DNA of 16,845 nucleotides, taken from NCBI GenBank assembly GCA_009602725.1, contig WELB01000102.1:480499-497343 (forward strand), written 5' to 3'. Position numbers and translations under genes: made by a program. This document shows positions 7,703-16,845 of the stretch, piece by piece (positions within the stretch are counted from its first letter, which is position 1; each line of letters begins with the position of its first letter). Source of the DNA: Spirogloea muscicola. Lineage: Eukaryota > Streptophyta > Zygnematophyceae > Spirogloeales > Spirogloeaceae. The notes below the pieces were generated by a model, which saw only the letters and a list, made by a program, of their open reading frames with translations, did no database searches and had not been told where the DNA came from.

Positions 7703-9337
7703 TCTGACAACGCGAGGCTTCTGCTGACAGCGGCACGCCCCGCCGCCTGCTGCCACGCCAATCGTTAGCGAGAGCTTCACGAGCACGCCCAGCCTTGCCA
7801 CAGTGTCGTGCCGACGGCGGTGGGCCCCGTCAAGCGGCCCGAAGCGGCCGGGGCCTGGCACCAGGCTCAGGTGTGCCGGCCCAGCCGCTAAGTGGCTCAG
7901 GCGGAAGTCAACGGAATCTTAATCACCGTCCAGTCTGAGCGTGGGGCCGGGACCGCAGAATCTGGGCCAGTGACGTGGCGCGGCTTTGCTCGGGCCGGAG
8001 CTCGCGGCGGCTCAGCGGCCGCCAGGTGTTAGGTCGTGGTCGGCTGCGACATGCCAATCAGAGAGGCAACAGCTTGTCTTCCTTGCAACTTACTGCAAAG
8101 GCTGTGAGTGGAAGACGCTTCCAGTAGAAGGCGATGGCTGTGAAGAGGCCAGGCCAAAGGGATGTACAAGGCGCTGAAAGAGAGTGGCTTCCCAGAAGCG
8201 AAACGCTTCCAGTAGAGGGCGGTGGCTGTGAGAGGCCAGCCCTAGACAATAATGAACACAATTCAAAGGGGCCAGAGAAAGCTCTAAAGCACACAGTACA
8301 TCAATCAAGTAGCCACGAAGCACTCAGTAACCACTGCGACTGACTGTCGAAGCATGCGCCTGTTAGTCTTGCTGCAGCCGTCAACGGCATGCGCATTGCA
8401 TCTGCGTGCCGGTCGCGCATTGGCTGCAGCCTTTTGGCTTGGCCAAGGGACCCGCTACCCGGAGACTAGTTTCTCCGACCTGCGCGAGAGAGCCTGCTGC
8501 GTTGAAGTCAGCCTGCTCCCCGCGCTGACGGCGGGATATAGCGCTGCGCGAGAGCCGGTGGAGGAGCTCGAGCCACCGAGTGCCGAGCGCCCCGTGATCG
8601 TCGATGCGAGGGGGAGAAATTGCGCGCCCATAGAGAAGAGGGGCTGGCAAATGCCAGCCCTAAAAAGAATGGACAAAAAGGGGAAGAACTCATTCTCCCG
8701 CGGGTGGTCCGCATATTTCGGCTCCTTGGCCCGGGCGGCACAGGCCATCGCATGCCCAGCCTTGGATGCAGAAGGAATGTCCGGTAAGTTAAATCACTTT
8801 GTAAGCTCTATTGAGGAGTCGCAAGTCACAAAGATTGGCGGCCGGAAAGCAATGCCCTTAATGAAAGCCAGAGGCAGAGCTGAAAGACACAATTAAGCAA
8901 GGGCCATATTGGACGACCACTTAGAAACCCCTGATGACCTCTGCTTTCTGCGCCATTCGGCTCCTCTTGACCTTGTCCATTCCTTTTGGGCTGGCTTCTC
9001 CCAGCCACCAGTCAATTCGGCCGCGCTTTTCTCTCGTTAGTAGCCGCATCGTTGAGAAGCAGCTCTCGTCCCAGGGGTTCGAGGTTCAGCCCAGAAAGAT
9101 GCGCCACGCGGTGCGCACTGATTGAAAGGGGAGGCCAATCACGCCTTACACTGTGCAGCAAAAGCTATGCGCAGCATGGGCTACACAAACAGCGAAGCCA
9201 TATGCTAAGGGCAAGAGTAACAGTTGCGGAAGCCGGCTGAAGCGGGCAGTGGCTCTCCCAAGAGGGAGGGTGAGATAAGGATGTGGATTGGGCGTGAGAG
9301 TGAAACGGTCAAAGGGGGGAAGGGAGGGGCAGAGGCG
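7703..9337. repeat. Tandem unit B of the 1.64 kb array
   Basis: A full-length copy with the same block order as unit A but a single copy of the 122 bp segment. It carries a private insertion of about 88 bases at 8943-9030. CCAAT-like sequences recur at matching positions in each unit (for example near 7758 and 8053), but no gene is attached to them. No tRNA, rRNA or conserved ORF is recognised. Confidence 0.9.
8943..9030 (-). mobile_element. Short insertion in unit B flanked by CTCT
   Basis: Unit C reads GACCTCTCGTTAGTAG without interruption at this place and unit A reads GACCTCGCGTTAG. Unit B has 88 extra bases with CTCT at 8939-8942 and 9031-9034. On the minus strand the insert contains GCGCGGCCGAATTGACTGG, a hairpin GGCTGG..CCAGCC, and AATGGACAAGG. 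The segment near 16040-16115 has the same order of blocks on the plus strand. No coding capacity and no clear terminal inverted repeats. Confidence 0.6.
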
Positions 9338-10978
9338 TCTGACAGTTCGAGGCTTCTGCTGACAGCGGCACGCCCCGCCGCCTGATGCCACGCCAATTGT
9401 TAGCGAGAGCTTTACCTGCACGCCCCAGCCTTGCCATAGTGGCGTGTCGACGGCTGTGGGACCCGTCAAGCGGCCCGAAGCGGTCGGGCCTGGCACCAAG
9501 CTTTCTTTCTTAAGCGTGCCGGCCTAGCCGCTAAGTGGCTCAGGCGGAAGTCGATGGAATCTGGGCCTACCGTCCACCGTCCAGACTGTGCGTGGGACCC
9601 GGACCGCACTCTTGGGCAGCGGCATGGCGCGGCGCTGCTCGGGCCGGAGCTCGCGGCGGCTCGGCAGCCGCCGAGTGTCAGGGTCGTGGTCGGGCTGCGA
9701 CAGGCCAATCAGAGACAAACAGCTCTTCCAAATTACGGCAAAGGCTGTAAACGAATGACGCTTCCAGTAGAGAGCGATGGCCGTGAGAGGCCAGCTCAAA
9801 GGATTTACAAGGCGCTGAAAGACAGTGGCTCTCCAAGAAGAGAAGCGCTTCCAGTAGAAATCGGTGGCTGTGAGAGGCCAGCCCTAGACAAGAATAAATT
9901 TCGAAGGGGCCAGAGAAAGCTCTGAAGCACACAGTACATCAATCAAGTAGCCACGAGGTACTCAGTAGCCTCTGCGAGTGACTGTCAAAGCATGCGCCTG
10001 TCAGTCTCGCTGCAGCCGTCAATCGCACGCGCGTTGCCTTTTGGCTCTGGCCAGTGGATCCGCTACCCGGAGACTAGTTTCTCCGACCTGCGCGAGAGAG
10101 CCTGCTGCGTTGAAGTCAGCCTCCTCCCCGCGCTGATGGCGGGATACAGCGCTGCGCGAGAGCCGGTGGAGGAGCTCCAGCCACCCGAGTGCCAAGCGCC
10201 CCGTGAACGTTGATGCGAGGGGGAAGAAATTGCCCATAGAGAAGAGGGGCCGGCAAATGCCAGCCCAAAACGGGACAAAAGGGGGAAGAACTCGTTCTCC
10301 CGCGGGCGGTCCGTCTATTTCGGCTCCTTTTGAGCGGGTCAATCTGCTGTAGGTTATGTAGGTCTTCAGATGTGCTTGCCTTTGTACTTGGCCATTTGGA
10401 CTTCGTTTCTTTCAAATACACGAAATTTCCCCTTGGCCCAGGCGGCACAGGCCATCGCATGCCCAGCCTTGGATGATGCAGGAGTATCCGGTAAGATAAT
10501 TACTTGGTAAGCTCTATTGAGGAGCCGCAAGTCACAAAGATTAGCGGCCGGAAAGCAATCAAGCAATCCCCTTGAAAGCCAGAGGCAGCGCTGAAATACA
10601 CAATTAAGGAAGTACCATGAAGGATAATCACTTAGAAATCCCTGGTGACCTCTCGTTAGTAGCCGTATCATTGAGAAGCAGCTCTTGTCAAGGGGGTCAA
10701 AATTCAGCCCAGGAGGATGCGCCACGCGGTGCGCACTGATTGAAAGGGGAGGCCTTACGCTGTGCAAGCATAGCTATGCGCAGAATAGGCTACACACAAG
10801 CGAAGCCCTATGCTAAGGGCAAATGTAATTGGTACGAAAGCGAGCTGAAGCGGCGGGCAGTGGCTCTCCCAAGAGGGAGTGTGAGGAAAGGGATGTGGAT
10901 TGGGCGTGGGAGTGAATCGGTTAAAGGAAAAGCTAGATGAGGGGCCTGTGTGGCAAAGGGGGAAAGGGGGAGGCGGGC
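9338..10978. repeat. Tandem unit C of the 1.64 kb array
   Basis: A full-length copy with the standard block order. Relative to B it lacks the 88-base insertion and has its own 101-base insertion at 10330-10430. Small deletions are visible, for example in the GCATTGCATCTGCGTG segment near 10030. Confidence 0.9.
10330..10430. mobile_element. 101-base insertion in unit C flanked by CCTT
   Basis: Unit B reads TTTCGGCTCCTTGGCCCGGG continuously (about 8717-8735). Unit C has GGCTCCTT, then about 101 bases, then CCTTGGCCCAGG. The flanking CCTT copies are at 10326-10329 and 10431-10434. The insert is much more AT-rich than the unit and has no sequence match elsewhere in the window that I can see. It could be a short transposon copy or captured gene fragment; the minus strand has a short open run ending MAKYKGKHI and a stop. 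Confidence 0.55.
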
Positions 10979-11530
10979 TCTGACAATGCGAGACATCTGC
11001 TGACAGCGGCACGCCCCGCCGCCTGCTGCCACACCAATCGGTAGCGAGAGCTTTGCGTGCACGTCCAGCCTTGCCACAGTGGCGTGCCGACGGCAGTGGG
11101 ACCCGCCCAAGCGGCCCGAAGCGGCCGGCCTGGCACCAAGCTTAGGCGTGCCAGCCCAGCCGCTAAGTGGCTCAGGCTAAAGTCAACGGTATCTGGGCCA
11201 CCGTCCACATGTGCGTGGGTCCGGGATAGAGTGGCCAGCGACGTGGCGCGGCGCTGCTCGGGCGAACTCGCAGCGGCTCAGAAGCCGCCGGGTGTAAGGT
11301 CGTGGTCGGTTGTGACGCGCCAATCAGAGAGAGACCAGCTCTTCCACTTACAGCAATGGCTGTGAGGAAGACGCTTCCAGTGGAGAGAAGTGCTCGCGCA
11401 TGGAGATTAGGGGCTGGGAAAGGCTAGCCCAATATGAATGAATGAAGTAGAGGGCGATGGCTGTGAGAGGCCAGACCATACGAATGTACAAGGCGCTGAA
11501 AGAAAGTGGCTTCCTCAGAGAAGGCGCGCG
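10979..11530. repeat. Partial tandem unit D, end of the array
   Basis: This copy follows the unit order through the CCAGCCTTGCCACAGTGGCG, CGGCCCGAAGCGGCC and GCTGCTCGGGC blocks and into the hairpin-motif subrepeats (11380-11520). It then departs at about 11530, 5' of the glycosyltransferase gene. The segments after the subrepeats in A to C are missing. Confidence 0.85.
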
Positions 11531-11988
11531 GAGCGCGTGGAGATAATGTGGCCAACTAAGCCTGTACATTGCTCTGGGAAGAAGGAGAGCAAAGAAAAGT
11601 GAACAAGATTCAAGATGGCCGGCGACGGACTACGGACCCGATGGGGGCATGTGGAGTTACGGAGATGGGGGGAGCTGCCGGCCAGAGGCGCCCAACACCA
11701 CCGGGGGTGCCGGCCGAGCGAGGGAGCGGAGGACGTGAGCGCAAGAGCGAGGCTGCGGGCTAGACGAGGGCTTGAGCAGGAGCAGGGAAGAGGAGGAGTG
11801 AGGGGGGNGCAAAGCGAGCGAGCCAGAGAGCAGAGAGGGAGGGGGGGGGCACGCCGGGGGGCTCTAGCATTGTGGGCTTGGCAGAGGTCGGCTGCTGAGC
11901 TGCGCGAGCTGAGAGCGGCAGCTAACAAGCACGGGCTGGACAGAAAGACATAGCCATGGCAGGCAGCTGATGGTGAAGCCTGGCCAGG
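11531..11988. promoter_or_regulatory. Purine-rich region 5' of the GT61 gene
   Basis: Between the array and the first ATG the plus strand is G/A-rich (about 11570-11850) with N at 11808. In-frame stop codons, including a TGA 12 bases upstream, close the frame before the chosen ATG at 11989. I see no TATA box or CpG-free core, so promoter and 5' untranslated region are inferred from position. Confidence 0.35.
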
Positions 11989-14790
11989 ATGCTGCCGACA
12001 AGCAGGACATGGCTCGGTGGCGGTGGCAGAGGCGAGGAGGCCATTCAGGGCCTCGCCGCAAGCCCAAGCGGCGAGAGTGAGAGGTTGAACGAGCACTTGT
12101 CGCGCAGGGCTTCTGTGGCGACATGGCAGCGCGAGGGCCTAAGGTGGCTGTATGCACACCGGCCGGAGCGCTCGGGGTCGCCGCGCAGCGGCTCACTGAG
12201 AGTGGCGCGGCCAGGAAAGCTGCAGCATCCGGCGGGCGCTGCACTTCTGCGCTGGCTCCTGGCGGTCTCCATCGCAACTACACTTGTCCTCCTGGGCGCC
12301 ATCTACTACCGGAAGCTCGTGCAGGCCCTGTACGTCCTCCTTCCCCCGGTCCTCTCTCCACTCTCACCCTCCTCTCTCCTGATGCTCTCTCCCTCGTCTC
12401 CTTCTCATATATACGCCGGATTTTAGCACTCATTGCGAGGCAGCCATTTCATGCTGCAGAGCTTCTGACGCAATTGATTACCTAGGCCTGCATTCATTCT
12501 TCTGCAGGCAGGACGGTGGCTGGGGTGGCACGCCTCTTGGGCAGGCTGCCGGCAGTGCAGTCCTCGAGCAGAGCAGTGATGCGGAGGAGACCCCCCCTGA
12601 CAACATCTTCAATGGCTCCTTCGGCGGCTACGGCCACTACACGGTCCGCGGCGGCTTGCTGCAGCTCCGCTCCTGTGGCCGACCGTCTCAAGGTGTGTCG
12701 AGGACGAAGGTGTGTTGGTTGTGCTGACGTGGCAGGTCTTGGGGGAAAGGCCTTACTGACCTGGCAGATGACCTGGCACTCAACATGGCAGGTCGGCCCG
12801 CTCCAGGTCAACCTGCGGCGCAAGGATATGGACCTGGCGTTCCTGGCCCAGCATCGGACCCCCAACAAGCGGCGTCGCCAGGTGGTGCTGGAGTGCCCTG
12901 GCCGCGCCGAGTGCCCGGCCTTCTCGTCGTGCGGCGGCAACTTCTCGGCCGTGCAGGCATGCGCCAACGGCAACCTCACGTCAGGCCCGGCACACAACCT
13001 GCCACCGCCGCGCAACCAGCCGCCCGACAGCGAGGACAAGGCGCCGTACCACGACCAGTTCATCTCCCTCACCTGGGTGTTTGAGAATGTGTATGCCGAC
13101 GAAGCCGGCCACGTGTTCAACGAGACGCACGTTTTCGATCGCAATGGGTGCGGGGCTTCTGCCGACTTCAAGTGCGTGCTGGCCACCTCCTCCCTACCTG
13201 CCTCCCCCCTCCCCTCTTCCTCAGCTGCCACCAGCTATCGCTGCCTCCTCTTGCACGCTTGGTTAAGACCGCTTACCAGCCTCCTCCTTCCTCACTCCCC
13301 CCTTGTTTGCTCCTGCACCTGCATAGCTTCCACGCCAAGGCGACCAAGGTGTGGTACTTCCGGGACATGTTGTCGGTGGCGCACTGGAATGGTGGCAACT
13401 TCTGGCACGCAGTCACTGAGGTTCTCCCGCTCCTTGTCGCAACCGAGAAGGTCCGCGCCCACCTGCCGGGCATCCCCATTGCCCACCGCAGCTGCCAGGT
13501 GTGGCGCCGACCTCCGCTCAGATTCCCAAACTCTTCTCCAACAAACTCACCCCTGCTCATGGAATGGCCTCCTTGCTGCCCCTGCCCTTGTGCGGCCGGG
13601 CACAAGCTCCGCCTGCGGCGCCCAGCTCTCACTTGACCCCAGCTTGCCACACAATGCTGACTTTGGTGCAGCTTGCGATGGTCGATTTGGCGGTGCTTGT
13701 GGGCGTGCCAGTCGAGAGCGTCAACTGGTACCTGCTCTCGCCCTACGAGATCTTCCATGTGCAGCGCCTCATTATGCCAAATCACCAGGTGGGACTCAGC
13801 AAGACCAAGTTCCATGCTCTTTGCATTCTGCACTCCATCTCTCCTACTAATAACATAGTGGCCTGGCCATCTATCTTCCCCTACCAACCCTCCCGTCAAT
13901 TCAAGTCCGTCCTTGACGAGCTCCTTGTCCCTCTACGACCGCCGGTTGGCAGTCCTGCGGTCAGCCATCGAGGGCAGTGTTCTCACACATCCGGGCCAAG
14001 TACTTCAAGCCAGGCGCACCACGCAGCCCGCTGCGCAGTCTGAGGCCGAGCAGTCACCTCCTGCCCTTCTTTGGGTGAGCAGCTCACAGCTGGACTGCTC
14101 CTTGCAGCCTGCGGGCCTAGGCCTGGCCCAACAGTTGCACTCTCGACTGCCCTGCTCGCGCTCTCCCGCTGCCTCGCTCCTCTCCTTTCCCACGAAACCC
14201 CAAATACTCCATCATCGTGAAGGCCTGAGCTGATTTGCAAATTGACTTCTCGTACTTTCCTTTCCTTCACAGCCTTGTCAAACTGAGTGTCCAAGTTAGG
14301 CACCAAGTTGAGGCATTCAGCTGACGTGGCCTGTGTGTGCCACATGCTGGCCAGCCCACAGGCGACGGCGCGTGACTGGTACATAGTGCTGGTGAAGCGG
14401 TACCGTAGCCGACAGCTGGTGGAGACAGACGCAGTGGAAGCAGGCCTGGTGCGCATCTTTGGCGCAAGCCGCGTACGCGTCTTCGAGGGCGGACTGCCGC
14501 CGCTGGAGGCCATGGCCTTCTTCCACAAGGCGCGGTTTCTTGTCGGCGTGCACGGGGCGGGCCTCACCAACCTGGTGTTCCAACCACAGGGGTCGGCGGT
14601 ACTCGAGATCCGGCCAATCAAGGAGTGGAATACATGCTACCACCACCTCGCGGATGCGTGCGAGCTGGACTATTACCTCCTACGATCTACTGGCAGCCAC
14701 CATAGTGCGACGTTCGTAAATGTCACTGAGCTCCTCGACCTTGTCAAACACAGTATCGCGCCAGGCATCCGGAGCCGCTCTTTTGGGTAA
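11989..14790 (+). CDS. Family GT61 glycosyltransferase, type II Golgi membrane protein, seven exons
   Basis: Proposed exons: 11989-12329, 12508-12692, 12736-13171, 13327-13498, 13672-13788, 13859-14074, 14362-14790; 1896 bases, 631 residues, all phases consistent. The N-terminus has about 84 cytoplasmic residues, then one membrane anchor (LLRWLLAVSIATTLVLLGAI, about 86-105), as in Golgi glycosyltransferases. The luminal domain carries GT61 (DUF563) signatures: AHWNGGNFWHAVTEVLPLL near 339-357 and VGVHGAGLTNLVF near 550-562, followed by VLEIRP. GT61 enzymes include plant xylosyl- and arabinosyltransferases and EOGT, which transfer sugars to glycans, polysaccharides or proteins; the acceptor here is unknown. 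Uncertain points: the acceptor of exon 3 (12736 or 12792) and the exon 6 end, where a second reading frame looks more codon-biased. The start is the first ATG after an in-frame stop. Confidence 0.88.
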
Positions 14791-14816
14791 CCTAAAGGGC
14801 AAATTTGCTGCTTGTT

Positions 14817-14821
14817 TGTAA
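14817..14821 (+). terminator. Possible TGTAA polyadenylation signal of the GT61 gene
   Basis: TTTGTAAATTTG follows the TAA stop by about 27 bases. TGTAA is the usual green algal nuclear 3' end signal, and its placement just after a strongly supported gene helps. Confidence 0.45.
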
Positions 14822-15388
14822 ATTTGATATTGGCAGATTTCTAACACAAGCGGTTGTACACAGCTTGGCCGCAGATGACCAAGCAACAGAGCACACATTG
14901 GAAGTCGACAGAGTGCACTCACCAGCTCTCCCAGCACAGCTTTGTGCTCCATGAGCGCGGGTTCCTCAAGCTGCTCACTGATAAACTCAAAACTCCTGCC
15001 TGGTGGCAGGAGCTGCTCGTGTTTACAGTGAATCACGGGCACTCCGTGGCAGGTTTGCTAAACAGCCTAACAGTACAGACTTTAGAGGGCTGCAAGCTGC
15101 AGGCTGCTCGAAAATCTGAAATCAATAGGAAAACAGCAAGTGCTCTTCAGAGGGGAAAAACTTCGGTAAAGGGCTTGCCAAGAGTAGTAGAAGAAGTGGC
15201 TCTCACAGTTGCAAAAGGCCTGGTAGGAAGCTTCCCAAAGGCCGCTGTTGCCGACCTGAAGTAGTGCCACTGGCTCGGGAGGGTGGGCGACTGGCCACAG
15301 CCGAAGACATGGCTGCATGAACGGAAGCAATGGCTGCCGAGACTGCATACAAGGTACTACTGACTCGGTCGCCTGCCTTTCTGACATT
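14822..15388. other. No supported gene
   Basis: A plus-strand open frame of 136 codons (14854-15264) begins MYTAWPQMTKQQ and has no recognisable motif or membrane segment. A minus-strand frame of 120 codons (15042-14680) overlaps the final GT61 exon. Neither is supported by more than its length. A pyrimidine-poor TACACAG at 14858-14864 could be a splice acceptor, but no partner is evident. Part may be GT61 3' untranslated sequence. Confidence 0.4.
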
Positions 15389-15660
15389 CCAGCCTTGCCA
15401 TTGCGGCGTCGTTCTGCGGTGCTACTGTGGCGCAACTGAGCAATGTGTCTCCTGCACGGGGAAGGCAACGCGGTCAATGGCATGTGACGGTTTGTTGGGC
15501 TTTCCGGCCCTTCAGACTCTGTCCATCCCTTTCAGGCCGGCCCTTCAAAGCCATCGCAACGATTCGAAGAGCCACTTTCCTCTTCATGCTGTGTTCTGGG
15601 CTGGCCCACTCACATCTATCGCCCCTACTGGAAGAGTCTCTCGCTCTTTCTTGCTTTTGG
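15389..15660. repeat. Mosaic of repeat-family fragments, partly inverted
   Basis: CCAGCCTTGCCATTGCGGCGTCG at about 15391 resembles the tandem-unit block CCAGCCTTGCCACAGTGGCGTG in direct orientation. From about 15495 to 15655 the reverse complement reads like the hairpin subrepeats, with GGCCAGCCC-like cores, ATGGACAGAGTCTGAAGG and CTTCCAGTAGGGGCGAT. Divergence from the array units is clear. Confidence 0.55.
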
Positions 15661-15955
15661 GAGAAGCCTTCATTCATGCCTTATTCAGGTGACCGTGTGG
15701 TGGCGTGCCAGCCTGAAACCGCCGTCCGAGTAATCTGGCCAGGTCAGACTGCCCACGGGGCATAGGGGTCAAGGTCCTGCCGCCTGCCCAACAGAAATTA
15801 GAGCTGCCCGGGTGGGTTGCATAAGGCTGGTGGGGCGGTCTTGTTGCCGGCACCTGGGCCTCAATCTACACATACACCTTCTCTGGCAGGTGCACTTGGC
15901 AAAATGGTGGCCGGCCTGGCCGGCAGGTCATGGCGGGCCCGAGCCGTTGCGGCTG
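15661..15955. other. No gene or repeat recognised
   Basis: About 295 bases between two repeat mosaics. Short open frames run through it but none has a recognisable domain. The GGCCGGCCTGGCCGGCAGG stretch near 15911 is a GC-rich near-palindrome. Confidence 0.4.
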
Positions 15956-16345
15956 GCCACACCTCTTTGACCTTCGACCCATTTGGCAGAGCCCTTTCGC
16001 TTCTCTTCCATTTGGGGCTGGCCTCCCAGCAAGAAAGTAGAAAGCGCGGCCAGATTGACTGGTGGCTGTGAGAGGCCAGCCAAAAGCAATGGACAGGGTC
16101 TGAAGGAGCCGGAGTGCTAAGTGCAAAAACGGCAGCAAGGGACTCTCATTCTAGTCAGTAGATGCAAGTCTGAAGAGCTAGCAGGAGGATAGACGTCGCT
16201 CTGACGGAAGCCGGAGGCCGCAGCCGAAATTGCGGCCTGCACGCAAGTGAACCGCGAAGGCAAGGTACCGCTGCAGAGAACTGGACAAGAACAGCGCTTC
16301 CAAATTGACTGGTGGCCGTGAGAGGCCAGCCCAAAGGATGGACAA
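15956..16345. repeat. Diverged repeat-family fragments with two hairpin motifs
   Basis: GACTGGTGGCTGTGAGAGGC occurs at about 16058, and a GGCCGTGAGAGGCCAGCCC form follows at about 16315. Both precede a GGATGGACA or CAATGGACA block. Between them, GCAAGTCTGAAGAGCTAG and GACGGAAGCCGGAGGC parallel the unit A segment GCAAGTCACAAAGATTAG and GACGAAAGCCAGAAGC near 7278-7335. An inverted partner (GGGGCTGGCCTCCCAGC) is at about 16014. Confidence 0.65.
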
Positions 16346-16359
16346 TGTAACGTTCCTGT

Positions 16360-16379
16360 CCCTAATAACACAGTTAGGG
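16360..16379. other. Inverted repeat CCCTAA / TTAGGG
   Basis: CCCTAA at 16360-16365 and TTAGGG at 16374-16379 are exact inverted repeats around 8 bases. The hexamer resembles telomere-type repeats but is present only once per arm, so this may be chance or a transposon footprint. Confidence 0.5.
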
Positions 16380-16383
16380 TCAG

Positions 16384-16679
16384 CATGTCCTGTTTGGGTT
16401 TCGGACATAGGGTGTTTTGGAGACAACCCCCCTTACAGAGTGGAACGCCAGCGCACACAGCGCACACATACGCGCATACAGCGGCCTTTGGCAAAGCGGG
16501 GTACCATGATCGCAACAGCCGAGGACCACGAGCCAGCGTGGTGCCTGCCATCGATCGAAAGGAATGGGGCCGCAGGGAGAGCACGAGCTAGCAGGACTGT
16601 GTCGTGCCACAGAAGGGGGCTGGGACGCGTATATGTAGGAAGTGCAGGGATAAAGAGGGGCAGAGACAGCGTGAAAATA
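16384..16679. other. No gene recognised; TATA-like sequence
   Basis: No ORF here has a recognisable domain. GCGTATATGTAGG near 16627 is TATA-like and precedes a purine-rich stretch similar in character to the one upstream of the GT61 gene. It could be a promoter for a gene beyond the window, which cannot be checked here. Confidence 0.25.
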
Positions 16680-16770
16680 GGGGCGGAGGGCGAGAGCGGG
16701 TGGGTGAGAGAGAGAGGGAGCGCGAGAGAGAGGGAGATGGGAGTGAGAGGGGAGAGAGAGGGAGGGGAAC

Positions 16771-16845
<75 letters not shown>
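16680..16845. repeat. Purine-rich tract ending in a (GA)n microsatellite
   Basis: 16680-16774 is G/A-rich with imperfect GAGAGA runs. 16775-16838 is a pure (AG)n tract, followed by a G run to the window end. Confidence 0.95.

Noticed and set aside
6082-11365. Many 60-180 codon open frames in the tandem units
   Set aside because: They start and stop differently in each copy and on both strands, in very GC-rich DNA where chance ORFs are expected. No domain or conserved peptide is visible.
12494-13231. 245-codon minus-strand frame opposite GT61 exons 2 and 3
   Set aside because: It is antisense to conserved GT61 coding sequence, with no motif of its own; GC-rich codons leave the opposite strand open.
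12516-13850. 444-codon uninterrupted plus-strand frame
   Set aside because: Only its middle part (about 12738-13171) is the GT61 frame. The rest reads through introns and other exons in the wrong frame.
16360-16379. Internal telomeric repeat
   Set aside because: Only one TTAGGG-type hexamer per arm, with no tandem run.
1-16845. CRISPR array or bacterial operon
   Set aside because: Repeats are tandem satellites without spacer structure, and the genes have introns and eukaryotic signals.

Overview
This window looks like nuclear DNA of a GC-rich, intron-rich eukaryote, most likely a green alga. The signs are multi-exon genes with GT..AG introns, TGTAA-type 3' end signals after two genes, long (GA)n tracts, and a Golgi-type family 61 glycosyltransferase. 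There are no bacterial-style operons. Two ambiguous bases (5935, 11808) lie in low-complexity DNA. I cannot name the species.

Layout. 1-290: repeat-like sequence. 209-2764 (minus strand): a decayed retroelement-like block, read right to left as a gag-like coiled-coil ORF, a retropepsin-like protease, and a DNMT3-like cytosine-C5 methyltransferase. It is split over three reading frames and has no visible reverse transcriptase or LTR. 2755-3110 (plus): a C-terminal fragment of a uracil-DNA glycosylase-like protein, abutting the gag start. 3249-3392 (plus): a terminal exon encoding half of a ZZ-type zinc finger. 3521-3682: four 41-43 bp tandem repeats, each containing an inverted repeat. 3708-5540 (minus): a four-exon gene for a secreted, cysteine-rich protein of unknown family; its phases agree at all three introns.

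5841-6010 is a (GA)n microsatellite. It abuts a tandem array of three full and one partial copy of a ~1.64 kb non-coding unit (6011 to about 11530). Copy A has a private 122 bp duplication, and copies B and C each have a private short insertion flanked by 4 bp repeats. Fragments of the same family recur at 1-130, 15.39-15.65 kb and 15.96-16.35 kb.

11989-14790 (plus): a seven-exon gene for a type II membrane glycosyltransferase of family GT61. From 14.8 kb to the end I see no supported gene, only repeat fragments and a closing purine-rich (GA)n tract.

The main points of interest are the methyltransferase linked to a protease and gag-like ORF, the adjoining glycosylase fragment, the unknown cysteine-rich secreted protein, and the tandem array with its datable insertions. 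The two intact-looking genes show no functional link to each other or to the mobile-element debris.
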